Shown here one piece after another: positions 52,198 through 60,688 of a stretch of DNA of 64,000 bases. Made by a program: the position numbers and the translations under genes. The stretch covers positions 1 through 64,000 of the forward strand of contig NZ_JAFKJN010000017.1 in the NCBI RefSeq assembly GCF_017305915.1, given 5' to 3'. Numbering within the stretch: position 1 is the first letter of the stretch; each line of letters opens with the position of its first letter. Origin of the DNA: Reyranella sp. GTDB lineage: Bacteria > Pseudomonadota > Alphaproteobacteria > Reyranellales > Reyranellaceae. Below the pieces are notes generated by a model. It saw only the letters and a program-made list of their open reading frames with translations. It did no database searches and had not been told where the DNA came from.

Positions 52198-53625
52198 ATG
52201 ATCGAGCTCCTGGAACAACAGAAGAAGCTGACGACAAACCAGTGGAAGCTGATCTGCACGGCGAACGTGGCGGATCTGCTCGATTTCTTCGATTTCTTCC
52301 TGATCGGCTACGTCACGGCGGCGCTGACCAAGCAATGGTCCCTGACCTATTGGGAGGGCGGTGCAATCCTGCTGGCCTCCGGCCTCGGCGCGGTTCCGGG
52401 CGCCTTCTTCTGGGGGTGGCTCGGCGACTGGATCGGCCGCCGCACGGTGTTCATCATGTCGGCGGTCACCATCTCGCTCGCCACGGGCGTCATGGTCTTC
52501 ACGCCGGGACAGGACGGCTTCGTCCCGGGCTGGCTCTTCCTGATGTTCTTCCGCTTCCTCGTCGGTGTCGGCAATGCCGGCATCTTCACGATCGATCTGC
52601 CGCTGGTGCAGGAGTTCATCCCTGCCTACAAGCGCGGCTGGGTCAGCGCGCTCATTACGACGCTGCTGCCCGGCGGCAGCATGCTGGCCGGTCTTGCGGC
52701 CTGGCAGTTGCTCCCGATCGTCGGCTGGCGCGGCCTGTTCCTGGTCGGCCTGGTGCCGCTGGTCCTGGTGTTCATGATCCGCTACTGGGTGCCGGAATCG
52801 CCGCGCTGGCTGATCCTCAGAGGGCGCCATGAAGAAGCGCGACGGTCGCTCGCCTGGGCGCTGATGATCGATCCCAGGGAGATCGTCCTGCCGAGCACGC
52901 TGCCCGCGGTCCAGACGACGCGCTGGGTCGAGCTGTTCAAATATCCGCGGTTGGTCGCCGCAGGCTGTCTCACCGGCCTGACCCAGACCGGCGGCGCCTC
53001 GCTCGGGCTGTGGGGACCGACCCTGCTGGTGCTCGTCCTGGTGCCCAGGATCACCCCCGAACATGCGGCATTCCTGATGATCTTCGTCAACATGGCGGGG
53101 ATCTTCGGGCGGTTCAGCATCACCGCCCTGATCGAGCCCCTGGGGCGGCGCGGTTCAGGCACGCTCTATTGCGTGCTGGCCGCGGTGCTGATGGTGCTCG
53201 CTGGCTATCTGCACGACGTCTATGTCGCCGGCGCTTCGCTGTTCTACATCCTGATCGTGGCGCAGGCCTTTTTCGGCAGCGCCGTCTACACGGTCGTCGG
53301 GCCGTACATGGCGGAGATCTGGCCGGCCCGGCTGCGGGCCAGCGGCATGGGGCTCAGCTATGGCGTCGGCAACTGCGGCAAGTTCATCGGCCCGCTCGGG
53401 CTGGCGCTGATCATGGGCGCCGGCGATCTGATCAAGCCCGCCGCGCCCAACCTGGTCATGCTCGGCCCTGCGCTGACCTACTTCGCCGCGTGGTATCTCC
53501 TCGGCGTGATCGGGTTCTGGGCGTTCGGATTCGAGCCCAAAGGCCGCACCTTCGACGAGATCGACCGCAAGCACGACGCGCCGGCGCCGGCCGTCGCCAC
53601 GGCCGCTCGCCTATCCGCCGAGTAG
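52198..53625 (+). CDS. MFS transporter (aromatic acid/sugar-type symporter)
   Basis: 475 residues from the ATG at 52198 (GGAGG upstream), 12 helices. Landmarks are DLLDFFDFFLIGYVTAAL in helix 1 and GWLGDWIGRRTVFI (the G-x3-D-x2-G-R-R loop). It has the layout of AAHS or sugar-porter uptake permeases. The N-terminal DFFDFF acidic pair is typical of acid:proton symporters. Substrate unknown. Confidence 0.87.
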   Translation: MIELLEQQKKLTTNQWKLICTANVADLLDFFDFFLIGYVTAALTKQWSLTYWEGGAILLASGLGAVPGAFFWGWLGDWIGRRTVFIMSAVTISLATGVMVFTPGQDGFVPGWLFLMFFRFLVGVGNAGIFTIDLPLVQEFIPAYKRGWVSALITTLLPGGSMLAGLAAWQLLPIVGWRGLFLVGLVPLVLVFMIRYWVPESPRWLILRGRHEEARRSLAWALMIDPREIVLPSTLPAVQTTRWVELFKYPRLVAAGCLTGLTQTGGASLGLWGPTLLVLVLVPRITPEHAAFLMIFVNMAGIFGRFSITALIEPLGRRGSGTLYCVLAAVLMVLAGYLHDVYVAGASLFYILIVAQAFFGSAVYTVVGPYMAEIWPARLRASGMGLSYGVGNCGKFIGPLGLALIMGAGDLIKPAAPNLVMLGPALTYFAAWYLLGVIGFWAFGFEPKGRTFDEIDRKHDAPAPAVATAARLSAE

Positions 53626-53635
53626 AGCACACCGC

Positions 53636-54037
53636 CTAGGTGACGTCGGCCGGTTCGAGCGCCTGGCGCAGCTCCGCTTCCTCCTTGGCGCCGGCGCGGG
53701 TCATGACGAACCGGCCGCGGATGCCGTCGATGTACCACTGGCCCGCGATCTCGGTCGCGTCGGCGTTCAACGATCCGTCGTAGCCGACCGTGTGCTTCCA
53801 GCCGCCTTTGCCGTCATAGGTCTTGAGGAAGGAGACCTGCGTGCCCTCGTGCCGGCCGTCGACCGTGGCGTAGAGCAGGATCCGCCGCTCGCTGACAATG
53901 CCCTCGTACTCGTGGATGCTGCCGCCGAAGCGCCCGCCGACGTCGATCAGCAAAGCGACGAACGTCACGCCCTCGGGCTCCCCCGGATAGAAGTACTGGC
54001 CGTTCCAGGCGCCGCTGAGATCGACGTTTTCGCTCAT
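53636..54037 (-). CDS. Conserved hypothetical protein
   Basis: 133 residues, soluble, beta-rich, beginning MSENVDLSGAWNGQYFYP and rich in Gly and aromatic residues (GGRFGGSIHEYEG, AGQWYIDGIRGRFVMTRAG). The pattern of strands suggests a small lipocalin-like or calycin-like barrel, but I cannot name a family. It converges with the MFS gene. Confidence 0.7.
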   Translation of the reverse strand: MSENVDLSGAWNGQYFYPGEPEGVTFVALLIDVGGRFGGSIHEYEGIVSERRILLYATVDGRHEGTQVSFLKTYDGKGGWKHTVGYDGSLNADATEIAGQWYIDGIRGRFVMTRAGAKEEAELRQALEPADVT

Positions 54038-54098
54038 GTGCCGGGAGACTACTCAAAAAATCGATGAACAGCCGCGGGCATTGTGGCTTGATCGCCTC

Positions 54099-54749
54099 AT
54101 GACCCTCGAACTCTGGCTCGCCTTCGTCGCGGCATCGTCCATCCTGCTCATCATCCCCGGGCCGACCGTGCTGCTGGTCGTGTCCTATGCCCTGGGCCAA
54201 GGCTGGCGCACGGCGCTGCCGATGGCGGTCGGCGTGGCGCTGGGCGACTTCACGGCCATGACGCTGTCGATGCTCGGGCTGGGCGCCCTGCTCGCCGCCT
54301 CGGCGACGCTGTTCACGGTGCTGAAATGGATCGGCGCGGCCTACCTGGTGTGGCTCGGCGTCAAGCTGTGGCGCGCCGGCGGCACGCCCAATTCCGGAGC
54401 CATGGGGGCGGCGCCACGCACCGATGCCGTCTCGGCGGCCAGGATGCTGGGCCATGCCTGGCTGGTGACGGCGCTCAACCCCAAGAGCATCACCTTCTTC
54501 GTCGCCTTCCTGCCGGCCTTCCTCGACCCGCACGCCGACTTCCTCACCCAGATGCTGGTGTTCGAGACGACCTTCCTGGTGCTCGCCTTCGCCAATGCCT
54601 TCGGCTACGCGCTGGTCGCCAGCCGCGCCCGCGGCCTGGTCGCCAATCCGTGCGCCCTCAGGATCGTGAACCGGACCGGCGGCGGCCTGCTGATCGGCGC
54701 CGGCATCGCCACCGTCTTCGAATCGCTCTCCGTGCGCGAGCCATTGTAG
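54099..54749 (+). CDS. LysE/RhtB-family amino acid exporter
   Basis: 216 residues from the ATG at 54099, with six helices and the family opening SSILLIIPGPTVLLVVSYALGQGWRTALPMAVGVALGDF. It exports an amino acid or related metabolite. Its C-terminal ALRIVNRTGGGLLIGAGIAT is mirrored by a remnant at 57148, 2.4 kb downstream, on the other side of the exosortase island. Confidence 0.93.
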   Translation: MTLELWLAFVAASSILLIIPGPTVLLVVSYALGQGWRTALPMAVGVALGDFTAMTLSMLGLGALLAASATLFTVLKWIGAAYLVWLGVKLWRAGGTPNSGAMGAAPRTDAVSAARMLGHAWLVTALNPKSITFFVAFLPAFLDPHADFLTQMLVFETTFLVLAFANAFGYALVASRARGLVANPCALRIVNRTGGGLLIGAGIATVFESLSVREPL

Positions 54750-54872
54750 CCCATATGACCGCCTAGGCTGCCGTGCGGCACCCTGACGATAGCGAACAGC
54801 GACCACACGGTGGCATGACGGAAGACCGAGAAGACTGAGCCGGTAACCGAGGCTCCTGCCGGACAACTGGTC

Positions 54873-55472
54873 TTAACGGCGATTCGAGGAGGTCGTGACG
54901 TGAGCCAAATCGAGGCCAGCAACGAACGAGTCGAACTGGCTGACAAGGGCGTCGATCTCAGAGTTGGGAGGGCCTACGATCGAGATCGCTACCGGCGTCG
55001 GCGGCTTGAGAACGAGGCCAAGCGATTCGACTGTAGGCCACCTCCAGCCATTCCCAGCATAACTTTGGCGACACCCTTCAATGTCACACGACGTGGAGGC
55101 AATCAGTCGCTTCTTCGTTCCTTTGTCCAAGAATATCGCGACGTCGAAGATTGCGGCCGAACTCGCGGTCCGCAGCGTTCTGAGTTCGTGCCAAACAGGC
55201 GATTTGCTGTGAAGTTGCCAGCAATCCACGGCATCATGCGGCCTTGCCGTGCCGTAGCTGATCACGTGGTCGGCAAGGTAGCCGCCAAGGCCGACATAGG
55301 TGCCCCATATATTTCCTTCGTAGTCTTTTTGCTCGCTAAGCCGAAAGGGGCCAACCTCTTCAGGCAGTTGCCCCTGAAAACGGGACGTGTCTGAACGCAC
55401 CGTAGGGAGTAGTTCGTCAATGCCTGCGCCGATGATCACGACGAGGATCGCTGCAATCGCGCGCTTCTTCAT
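54873..55472 (-). CDS. Exosortase-associated protein, EpsI-like
   Basis: 199 residues: one N-terminal transmembrane helix (IAAILVVIIGAGI) and a periplasmic domain with a RPHDAVDCW segment around Cys84, resembling the RPH...C region of EpsI-family proteins. The rest is diverged, so EpsI is inferred mostly from position: it overlaps the exosortase stop as ATGA. EpsI proteins accompany exosortases and are thought to help in processing or polymer export. Lower GC than the flanks. Confidence 0.6.
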   Translation of the reverse strand: MKKRAIAAILVVIIGAGIDELLPTVRSDTSRFQGQLPEEVGPFRLSEQKDYEGNIWGTYVGLGGYLADHVISYGTARPHDAVDCWQLHSKSPVWHELRTLRTASSAAIFDVAIFLDKGTKKRLIASTSCDIEGCRQSYAGNGWRWPTVESLGLVLKPPTPVAISIVGPPNSEIDALVSQFDSFVAGLDLAHVTTSSNRR

Positions 55473-56425
55473 ACAGGCCGCCTACCAGACTGCCTTAGGC
55501 GGCGGGCTATTCCGAACATGAAAAGGCCAGCTACAAAGAACATCGGTATGTAGAGTATATAGTCTATCCACTCTGCTTCCCGCTCGAGAGCGCGATAAAG
55601 GAAGGGAACGTGGAGTGACACCGCGTTGAGCACGACCAGGACACACAATCGCACTCCATTGAGCACGAAAGCGAAGAGAACATTTCCTATGATGTAGAGG
55701 GCGTGCGCAGCGATCGTGAGACGATACAGATATCCCGCTACCAGGGCGACGCATCCCAGCGTTACGGCGCTTCTCAGTCCGTTGCAGGCCGGTGCAATGA
55801 ACATTCCGAAGCCCGGTGCAAAGTAGAGCCACAGATCTTCGGGATCGCCGTTGATGGGGACGCCGAGCAAACGAGCGAACGCCCACGCAACCCGCGCCCC
55901 CAACTGCTGCAACGGCAGGTCGACCATGGTGTTGACCAGCGGCAGCGGATTGACGAGCAACAGCAACGCGATGGGAAATGCCGCCCTTCTCCAGGCAGCG
56001 ACTCCCCACAGAAAGACGACAGCACCGCTGGCATAGAGGAAGAGCAGCAGGCCTGACGGAACGAAGTTGATCAGTCCGACATTCTGGGCGACGTAGCCTA
56101 CTCGCCCTGAAATGCGGGATAATCCCAGTCCCAAAGCCATGGAAAGGGCCATGAGCGCGAGCCCCCACCAACTGCCATTTCCCCACGGGCATCGGCGCAA
56201 AACCCGCCACGACAGAACAAGGCTGATTGGAATACTGAGGATGCCAATCGACCTCAGGCCGTCTGTTGTCCACATATGCCAAAGGCCAGCCAGCTGAAAC
56301 GAAAAGCAAGCCGCTCCACCGCAGCACGCTGCGAATGCGCTCCATTGCCATACGTCGCTTTCCTTCCGAGGCCGCACAGGGCTTGTCGAAGGAGGCAACA
56401 CTTTCCTTTCGTTGATCGATGCCAT
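55469..56425 (-). CDS. Exosortase (PEP-CTERM-type transpeptidase-like membrane protease)
   Basis: 318 residues from the ATG at 56425, which has AGGG upstream; an ATG at 56458 lies inside a terminator-like hairpin and is unlikely. About eight helices. The family core is clear: FPIALLLLVNPLPLVNTMVDLPLQQLG, then PACNGLRSAVTL with the catalytic Cys214, the arginine in LNGVR (R259), and a histidine at H272 (SLHVP). Exosortases cleave PEP-CTERM tails from exported proteins in the membrane. No EPS genes are adjacent. The subfamily is not assigned. Confidence 0.87.
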   Translation of the reverse strand: MASINERKVLPPSTSPVRPRKESDVWQWSAFAACCGGAACFSFQLAGLWHMWTTDGLRSIGILSIPISLVLSWRVLRRCPWGNGSWWGLALMALSMALGLGLSRISGRVGYVAQNVGLINFVPSGLLLFLYASGAVVFLWGVAAWRRAAFPIALLLLVNPLPLVNTMVDLPLQQLGARVAWAFARLLGVPINGDPEDLWLYFAPGFGMFIAPACNGLRSAVTLGCVALVAGYLYRLTIAAHALYIIGNVLFAFVLNGVRLCVLVVLNAVSLHVPFLYRALEREAEWIDYILYIPMFFVAGLFMFGIARRLRQSGRRPV

Positions 56426-56444
56426 CTCGCCCTGGAGTTGACGC

Positions 56445-56483
56445 TCAAAAAGGATCATGAAGCGGCCGGCAAAGCCGGCTTCA
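56445..56483 (-). terminator. Terminator-like hairpin between substrate and exosortase genes
   Basis: On the minus strand, GAAGCCGGC-TTT-GCCGGCCGCTTC folds with a small bulge and is followed eight bases on by T5. It could lower transcription of the exosortase relative to its small substrate. Confidence 0.5.
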
Positions 56484-56530
56484 GTCGAACGTGATCTGCC
56501 GTAACGCGCCAGCGTACGGTCAGACCAGGG

Positions 56531-56737
56531 TTAATCCTTTCTGGGCTTTCGGGTGAGGAAGGTACGTGCTCGCGAATAAATGTAGGGCGACGCCGCCGCG
56601 GCAGCCGCTACAAGCCCCAGGACAGCGGACGGATCCTCTGGCGAAAGGATGAGTTCAGCGTGGGCGGATGGAACCGTTGCCGCGGTTGCAAGAACGACGC
56701 CGCATGTGGCCGCAAATATCTTACGAAAAGCGATCAT
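56531..56737 (-). CDS. 68-residue PEP-CTERM-like exosortase substrate
   Basis: A signal peptide (MIAFRKIFAATCGVVLATAATVPSAHA, cut expected after residue 27) is followed by only six residues (ELILSP), then PEDPSAVLGLVAAAAAAS, a PEP-like motif with a hydrophobic helix at about 37-52, and a basic tail (RARTFLTRKPRKD). That tripartite tail is what exosortases recognise. It lies 105 bp upstream of the exosortase. A G8 tract (56746-56753) sits in the ribosome-binding zone, and TATACAT upstream may be the -10 box. It could alternatively be a simple two-helix membrane peptide. Confidence 0.65.
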   Translation of the reverse strand: MIAFRKIFAATCGVVLATAATVPSAHAELILSPEDPSAVLGLVAAAAAASPYIYSRARTFLTRKPRKD

Positions 56738-56917
56738 GTTGCTCGCCCCCCCCAATTTTGCTCCTGTTTTATGTATAGCACGCTCTGATTGTAGTGTCCT
56801 CAGAAATCTCGCCATGCGCTTCGCGGACGCATCGGGATATCGCCGACTTCCATGTCGCGAATAAATTCGCACAGTCCGACTGCACCGTCGGCCAGTGGAA
56901 GGCCCCCTGGAGCCGCT

Positions 56918-57139
56918 TGGCTGTATCTGACCGTCGTGCTCGACGCGCTCAGCCGCAAGGCCGTGGGCTGGGCGATCACCGCTCACATGCACGCCACCAT
57001 TCAGGCAATCCAGGCCTTTCAGCGGGCGCTGGCCGAACGACGACCGCCGCGCGGCACGATCCATCACTCCGATCAAAGCACCCAATACGCCTGCGAGAAA
57101 TACCGCGTGCTGCTCGAGCGGCAATGCCTGCAGGCCAGC
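56918..57139 (+). mobile_element. IS3-family transposase (OrfB) fragment
   Basis: The frame reads WLYLTVVLDALSRKAVGWAI, then an HMHATIQAI helix and IHHSDQSTQYACEKYRVLLE, the integrase core of IS3-type OrfB (first and second catalytic Asp regions). It breaks off where the usual SMSRKGNCWDNA would follow and has no start. Dead remnant. Confidence 0.85.
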
Positions 57140-57147
57140 ACCCGCGG

Positions 57148-57234
57148 GCGCTCCGGATCGTCGACCGCACCGGGGGCGGCCTGTTGACCGGCACCGGAAT
57201 CGCCACGGTCACGGTCGGCGTCCGCAACGGCTGA
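57148..57234 (+). pseudogene. 3' stub of a LysE-family gene
   Basis: 28 codons read ALRIVDRTGGGLLTGTGIAT, then VTVGVRNG and stop, matching the C-terminus of the LysE protein that ends at 54749 (about 80 percent base identity by eye). The rest of the gene is missing; the IS3 fragment abuts it. Confidence 0.8.
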
Positions 57235-57341
57235 CGCCCGGAACAATCTGCACTGAGGCGTCCAGCGCGTCCAAAAGCGTCCAGCCCGGGGGTGGGGTTA
57301 GATTTGTGGACTCGGGCCTGAAATGCAGACCCTGCAGCGTT

Positions 57342-59399
57342 TTAGGCGTCCATGCCGCGGCTGGATCCGTCCGGCCGCCAGCCGATGTTCTTGCGCAGGA
57401 AGGCGGTGCCGAGCGCGATGAACTGCGCCCGCTCCTTGTTGTCCTTGCCGTAGCCGTGGCCGCCGGCCGGCGGCTCGTAGAACCAGGCCTGCGCGTAGCC
57501 CATCGCCTGCAGCTTGGCCGCCATCTTGCGGGCGTGGCCGGGATGCACCCGGTCGTCGCGCCGTGTGGTGGCGAACAGGATCGGCGGATAGGCCTTGCCC
57601 GGCTCGGCCTGGTGATAGGCCGAGTAGGTGGCGAGCCACGCCCACTCCTCCGGCTTGTCCGGGTCGCCGTACTCGGCGATCCAGCTCGCGCCCGCCAGCA
57701 GCTTGCTATAGCGGCGCATGTCGATCAGCGGGATGGTGCAGAGCAGCGCCCCGAAGCGCTCGGGATAGCGCGTCATCATGTTGCTGATCAGGATGCCGCC
57801 GTTGCTGCCGCCTTCGGCCGCGATGCGCTGGGGTTGGGTGACGCCGCGCCGCACCAGGTCGGCCGCGACCGCGGCGAAGTCGTCGTGAGTCAGCCGCTTG
57901 CCCGCGCCGCGCCCGGCCTCGTGCCAGGGCACGCCGAACTCGCCGCCGCCGCGGATGTTGGCGATCACGCTGGTGCCGCCCCGCTCCAGCCAGAGCTTGC
58001 CGATCGAGGCGTTGTAGTACGGCCGCGAGGTGACGCCGAAGCCGCCATAGCCGGTCATGTGCACCGGCGCGTCGCCGGTCTCGCCGGCCGGCCCGGTCTG
58101 CACGTAGGGAATACGCTCGCCGTCAACGGATACAGCCTCGTGCCGCGTCACCACCAGACCCGCGGCATCGAACACCACGGGCGAGCGCTTGAGCAGGACC
58201 GGCGCCTGGCCGGGCGCGATCTGCATCAGCGAGGCCGGCGTCAGCGGATCCTGTGCGCTCGCGAGCAAGGTGCCGTCGGCCTCGGACGGCTCGACATCGA
58301 TCGACCAGACGCCGACCACGCCGATGCGCGGCAGCCCGGCCAGCGCGGTGCGCGTCCAGGTCTCGCCGGGCGTCAGCACCTCGAACACCGGCGCGAGGTT
58401 GTCGGCGATCGACAGGATCAGGCGGCCGGCGGTCCAGGTGAACCCTTCCAGCACGCGGCGCGGTTGAGGCTCGAACAGCAGCGCGAAATTGCGGTCGCCG
58501 GCCAGGAAGGCGTCGAGCCGGATGCCGAGCAGCCCGTCGCCCGGCCAGGTCCGGCCGCCGACCGTCCAGTCCTTGCGCGGCTTGATCGCGAGCCAGCCGT
58601 GCTCGGTGTCGATCCGCACGCCGGTCGGCATGTCGAGTTTGGTCTTGTCGCGCCAGACCTCGATGTCGAAGAAGCCGACCACGTCGTAGAACCAGATCGG
58701 CTGCCCGGGATCGGTGCGATCGATCCCGCCCGATGCCGACATGTGGCTGGCCGGCACCTCGAACAGCACCGGCGCTTGCTCCGGCTTCGTGCCGCGCCGC
58801 CACAGCCGCACCGTGCGGGCGTAGCCCGAGCTCGTGACTTCGCCACCGTGCGCGCTGGCGAGCAGCAGGGTGTCGTCGTCGATCCAGGTGACGTGGCCCT
58901 TGGCCTCCGACAGCACGAAGCCGTCGGCCAGGAACGTCTTGGTGCCGATGTCGAACTCGCGCAGCACGACGGCGTCGCTGCCGCCGCGCGACAGCCGCAC
59001 CATGGCGCGGTCGTGCTTGCGCGGACGCGTGCCGGCGCCGCTCCAGATCCAGTCCTCGCCCTCGGCCGCGGCCAGCGCATCGAGGTCGAGCAGGATGTCC
59101 CACTCGGGCGCGTCGCGTGCGAAGCTCTCGGGGCGAGTGCGCCGCCACAGGCCGCGCGGATGCGCGGCGTCGGTCCAGAAGTTGTAGAGCCAGGGCCCGC
59201 GCCGGCCGGGCAACGCGATCTTGTCGGGCCGGTCGAAGATCGCCGCAAGCGTCGCGGCATCCTGCTCGACGCCTGCGCCGGCGAAGGCCGCCAGCGTGCG
59301 GGCGTTCTGCCCGGTGACCCAGGCGTCGGCGCGCCGGCCCTCGACCTCCTCCAGCCAGAGGTAGGGATCGTCGTCCGGCGCGGCTGTTGTGGGCTGCAC
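57342..59399 (-). CDS. Prolyl oligopeptidase family (S9A) serine peptidase
   Basis: 685 residues if started at the GTG at 59399 (GGGGGAGG upstream); an ATG at 59420 is in frame inside the repeat. The start DDDPYLWLEEVEG is typical, followed by a propeller domain and the hydrolase domain with GGSNGG (Ser nucleophile), Asp in RRDDRVHPGHARK and His in PPAGGHGYG. It cleaves short peptides after proline or a related residue. No signal peptide, so cytoplasmic. It follows exbD across a hairpin repeat. Confidence 0.92.
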   Translation of the reverse strand: MQPTTAAPDDDPYLWLEEVEGRRADAWVTGQNARTLAAFAGAGVEQDAATLAAIFDRPDKIALPGRRGPWLYNFWTDAAHPRGLWRRTRPESFARDAPEWDILLDLDALAAAEGEDWIWSGAGTRPRKHDRAMVRLSRGGSDAVVLREFDIGTKTFLADGFVLSEAKGHVTWIDDDTLLLASAHGGEVTSSGYARTVRLWRRGTKPEQAPVLFEVPASHMSASGGIDRTDPGQPIWFYDVVGFFDIEVWRDKTKLDMPTGVRIDTEHGWLAIKPRKDWTVGGRTWPGDGLLGIRLDAFLAGDRNFALLFEPQPRRVLEGFTWTAGRLILSIADNLAPVFEVLTPGETWTRTALAGLPRIGVVGVWSIDVEPSEADGTLLASAQDPLTPASLMQIAPGQAPVLLKRSPVVFDAAGLVVTRHEAVSVDGERIPYVQTGPAGETGDAPVHMTGYGGFGVTSRPYYNASIGKLWLERGGTSVIANIRGGGEFGVPWHEAGRGAGKRLTHDDFAAVAADLVRRGVTQPQRIAAEGGSNGGILISNMMTRYPERFGALLCTIPLIDMRRYSKLLAGASWIAEYGDPDKPEEWAWLATYSAYHQAEPGKAYPPILFATTRRDDRVHPGHARKMAAKLQAMGYAQAWFYEPPAGGHGYGKDNKERAQFIALGTAFLRKNIGWRPDGSSRGMDA

Positions 59400-59407
59400 G
59401 TCTTTCA

Positions 59408-59503
59408 CCTCCCCCGTCATACGCGGGAGGCCGGGAGGGGGAAGGCTAGCGTCATGTCTGTGGCTCTCCCCCACCCTACCCTCCCCCGTCCGACGGGGGA
59501 GGA
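59408..59503. repeat. CTCCCCCGTC composite palindrome
   Basis: CCTCCCCCGTC/GACGGGGGAGG-type arms at both ends around a 60-base centre, related in sequence to the element at 8118-8280. It lies between exbD and the peptidase. Confidence 0.75.
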
Positions 59504-59509
59504 GGAAGA

Positions 59510-59926
59510 TTACTTCACCGGCTCGCTGACGAAGGCGACCTTGCTCAAGCCCGCCTTGGCGGCGTCGGCCAGGGTCTCGGCGACGTAGCGGTAGACCACG
59601 CCCTGGTCGGCGCGCAGATAGACCTCGGGCTGCGGCCGCTTCTGGCCCTCCGCGGCGAACTTGGCGGCGGCCTCCTCGCGGGTGATGCGCTCGCCGTTCC
59701 AGAACAGCGCGCCCTGGGCGTTGATCGCGAACTCGATCTTCTCCGGTTTCTGGATGTCGGCATTGGAGCTCGCCTTGGGCAGGTCGAGCTTGACCGCATG
59801 GGTCAGCAGCGGCGCGGTGACGATGAAGATCACCAGCAGCACCAGCACGACGTCGATCAACGGCACCATGTTGATCTCGGCCATCGGGCCGTTGGCGTTC
59901 TTGCGGTCGAAGCTTCCGAAAGCCAT
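59510..59926 (-). CDS. exbD: ExbD/TolR-family biopolymer transport protein
   Basis: 138 residues: a single N-terminal helix, EINMVPLIDVVLVLLVIFIV, with the essential Asp25, and a periplasmic domain. It belongs to the proton-driven complex that energises TonB. Confidence 0.95.
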   Translation of the reverse strand: MAFGSFDRKNANGPMAEINMVPLIDVVLVLLVIFIVTAPLLTHAVKLDLPKASSNADIQKPEKIEFAINAQGALFWNGERITREEAAAKFAAEGQKRPQPEVYLRADQGVVYRYVAETLADAAKAGLSKVAFVSEPVK

Positions 59927-59938
59927 GACGGACTCCGC

Positions 59939-60673
59939 TTACTTGACGGCGCTGAGCGCGACGCCGCCGGCGCGCAGCGAACGGCCCTGCAGGGCGCGGC
60001 CGGTCGACAGGAAGGTCAAGAGCTCGAAGGCGAAGGCATCGAGCTTGGCCGTCAGCACCCGGTTGGAGCGCGTCAGCCAGTTGTAGCCCATCACCGCCGG
60101 CAGCGCGACCGCGAGGCCGATGCCGGTCATGATCAGCGCCTCGCCCACCGGCCCCGCGACCTTGTCGAGCATGCCCGAGCCCGACATGCCGATCGCGACC
60201 AGCGCGTGATAGACGCCCCACACCGTGCCGAACAGGCCGACGAACGGCGCCGTCGCGCCGATGGTGGCGAGCATGGTGAGGCCGTTCTCGAGCTGGGTGG
60301 TCTCCTCGTCGAGCACCTTCTTGATGGTGCGGGTCAGGAACTCCTGCTCGCTGCCCGCCTCCTCGAGCTTGCCGGCGCCGAACTTCTCGTGATGCTGCTG
60401 GGCGTGCAGCGAATGGGCGGTGAGATGGCCGAACGGCTCCTTGACGCCGTGCACGCTGAGCTCGTTCTGCACCGCCTCGAGCGAGGTGGCGCTCCAGAAG
60501 AAGTCGAGGAACTTCTTGCTGCGCCGCTGGCGGATCACCTGGCTGATGCCCTTGTAGACGATCAGGTACCAGGAGATCGCCGACATCAGCGCCAGCACCA
60601 CCAGCAGCACCTTCGCGACGATGTCGGCGTTGGCGAGGAAGTGGCCGAAGCCCAAAGCGGAGGTGTCATTCAT
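59939..60673 (-). CDS. exbB: ExbB/TolQ-family proton channel protein
   Basis: 244 residues with three helices. The conserved MotA/TolQ/ExbB segment ATIGATAPFVGLFGTVWGVYHAL is present, as is LIMTGIGLAVALPAVMGYNWL. It forms the stator pentamer around ExbD. The gene is 15 bases after tonB. Confidence 0.96.
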   Translation of the reverse strand: MNDTSALGFGHFLANADIVAKVLLVVLALMSAISWYLIVYKGISQVIRQRRSKKFLDFFWSATSLEAVQNELSVHGVKEPFGHLTAHSLHAQQHHEKFGAGKLEEAGSEQEFLTRTIKKVLDEETTQLENGLTMLATIGATAPFVGLFGTVWGVYHALVAIGMSGSGMLDKVAGPVGEALIMTGIGLAVALPAVMGYNWLTRSNRVLTAKLDAFAFELLTFLSTGRALQGRSLRAGGVALSAVK

Positions 60674-60688
60674 GCGTCACCTGTACTC

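Noticed and set aside
57306..59588. 760-codon plus-strand open frame
   Set aside because: Opposite to the prolyl oligopeptidase with its catalytic motifs; same GC-driven antisense artefact.
57342..60221. A 959-residue fusion of ExbB/ExbD region with the peptidase
   Set aside because: The upstream part is a shifted frame of exbB/exbD; the peptidase proper starts near 59399-59420.
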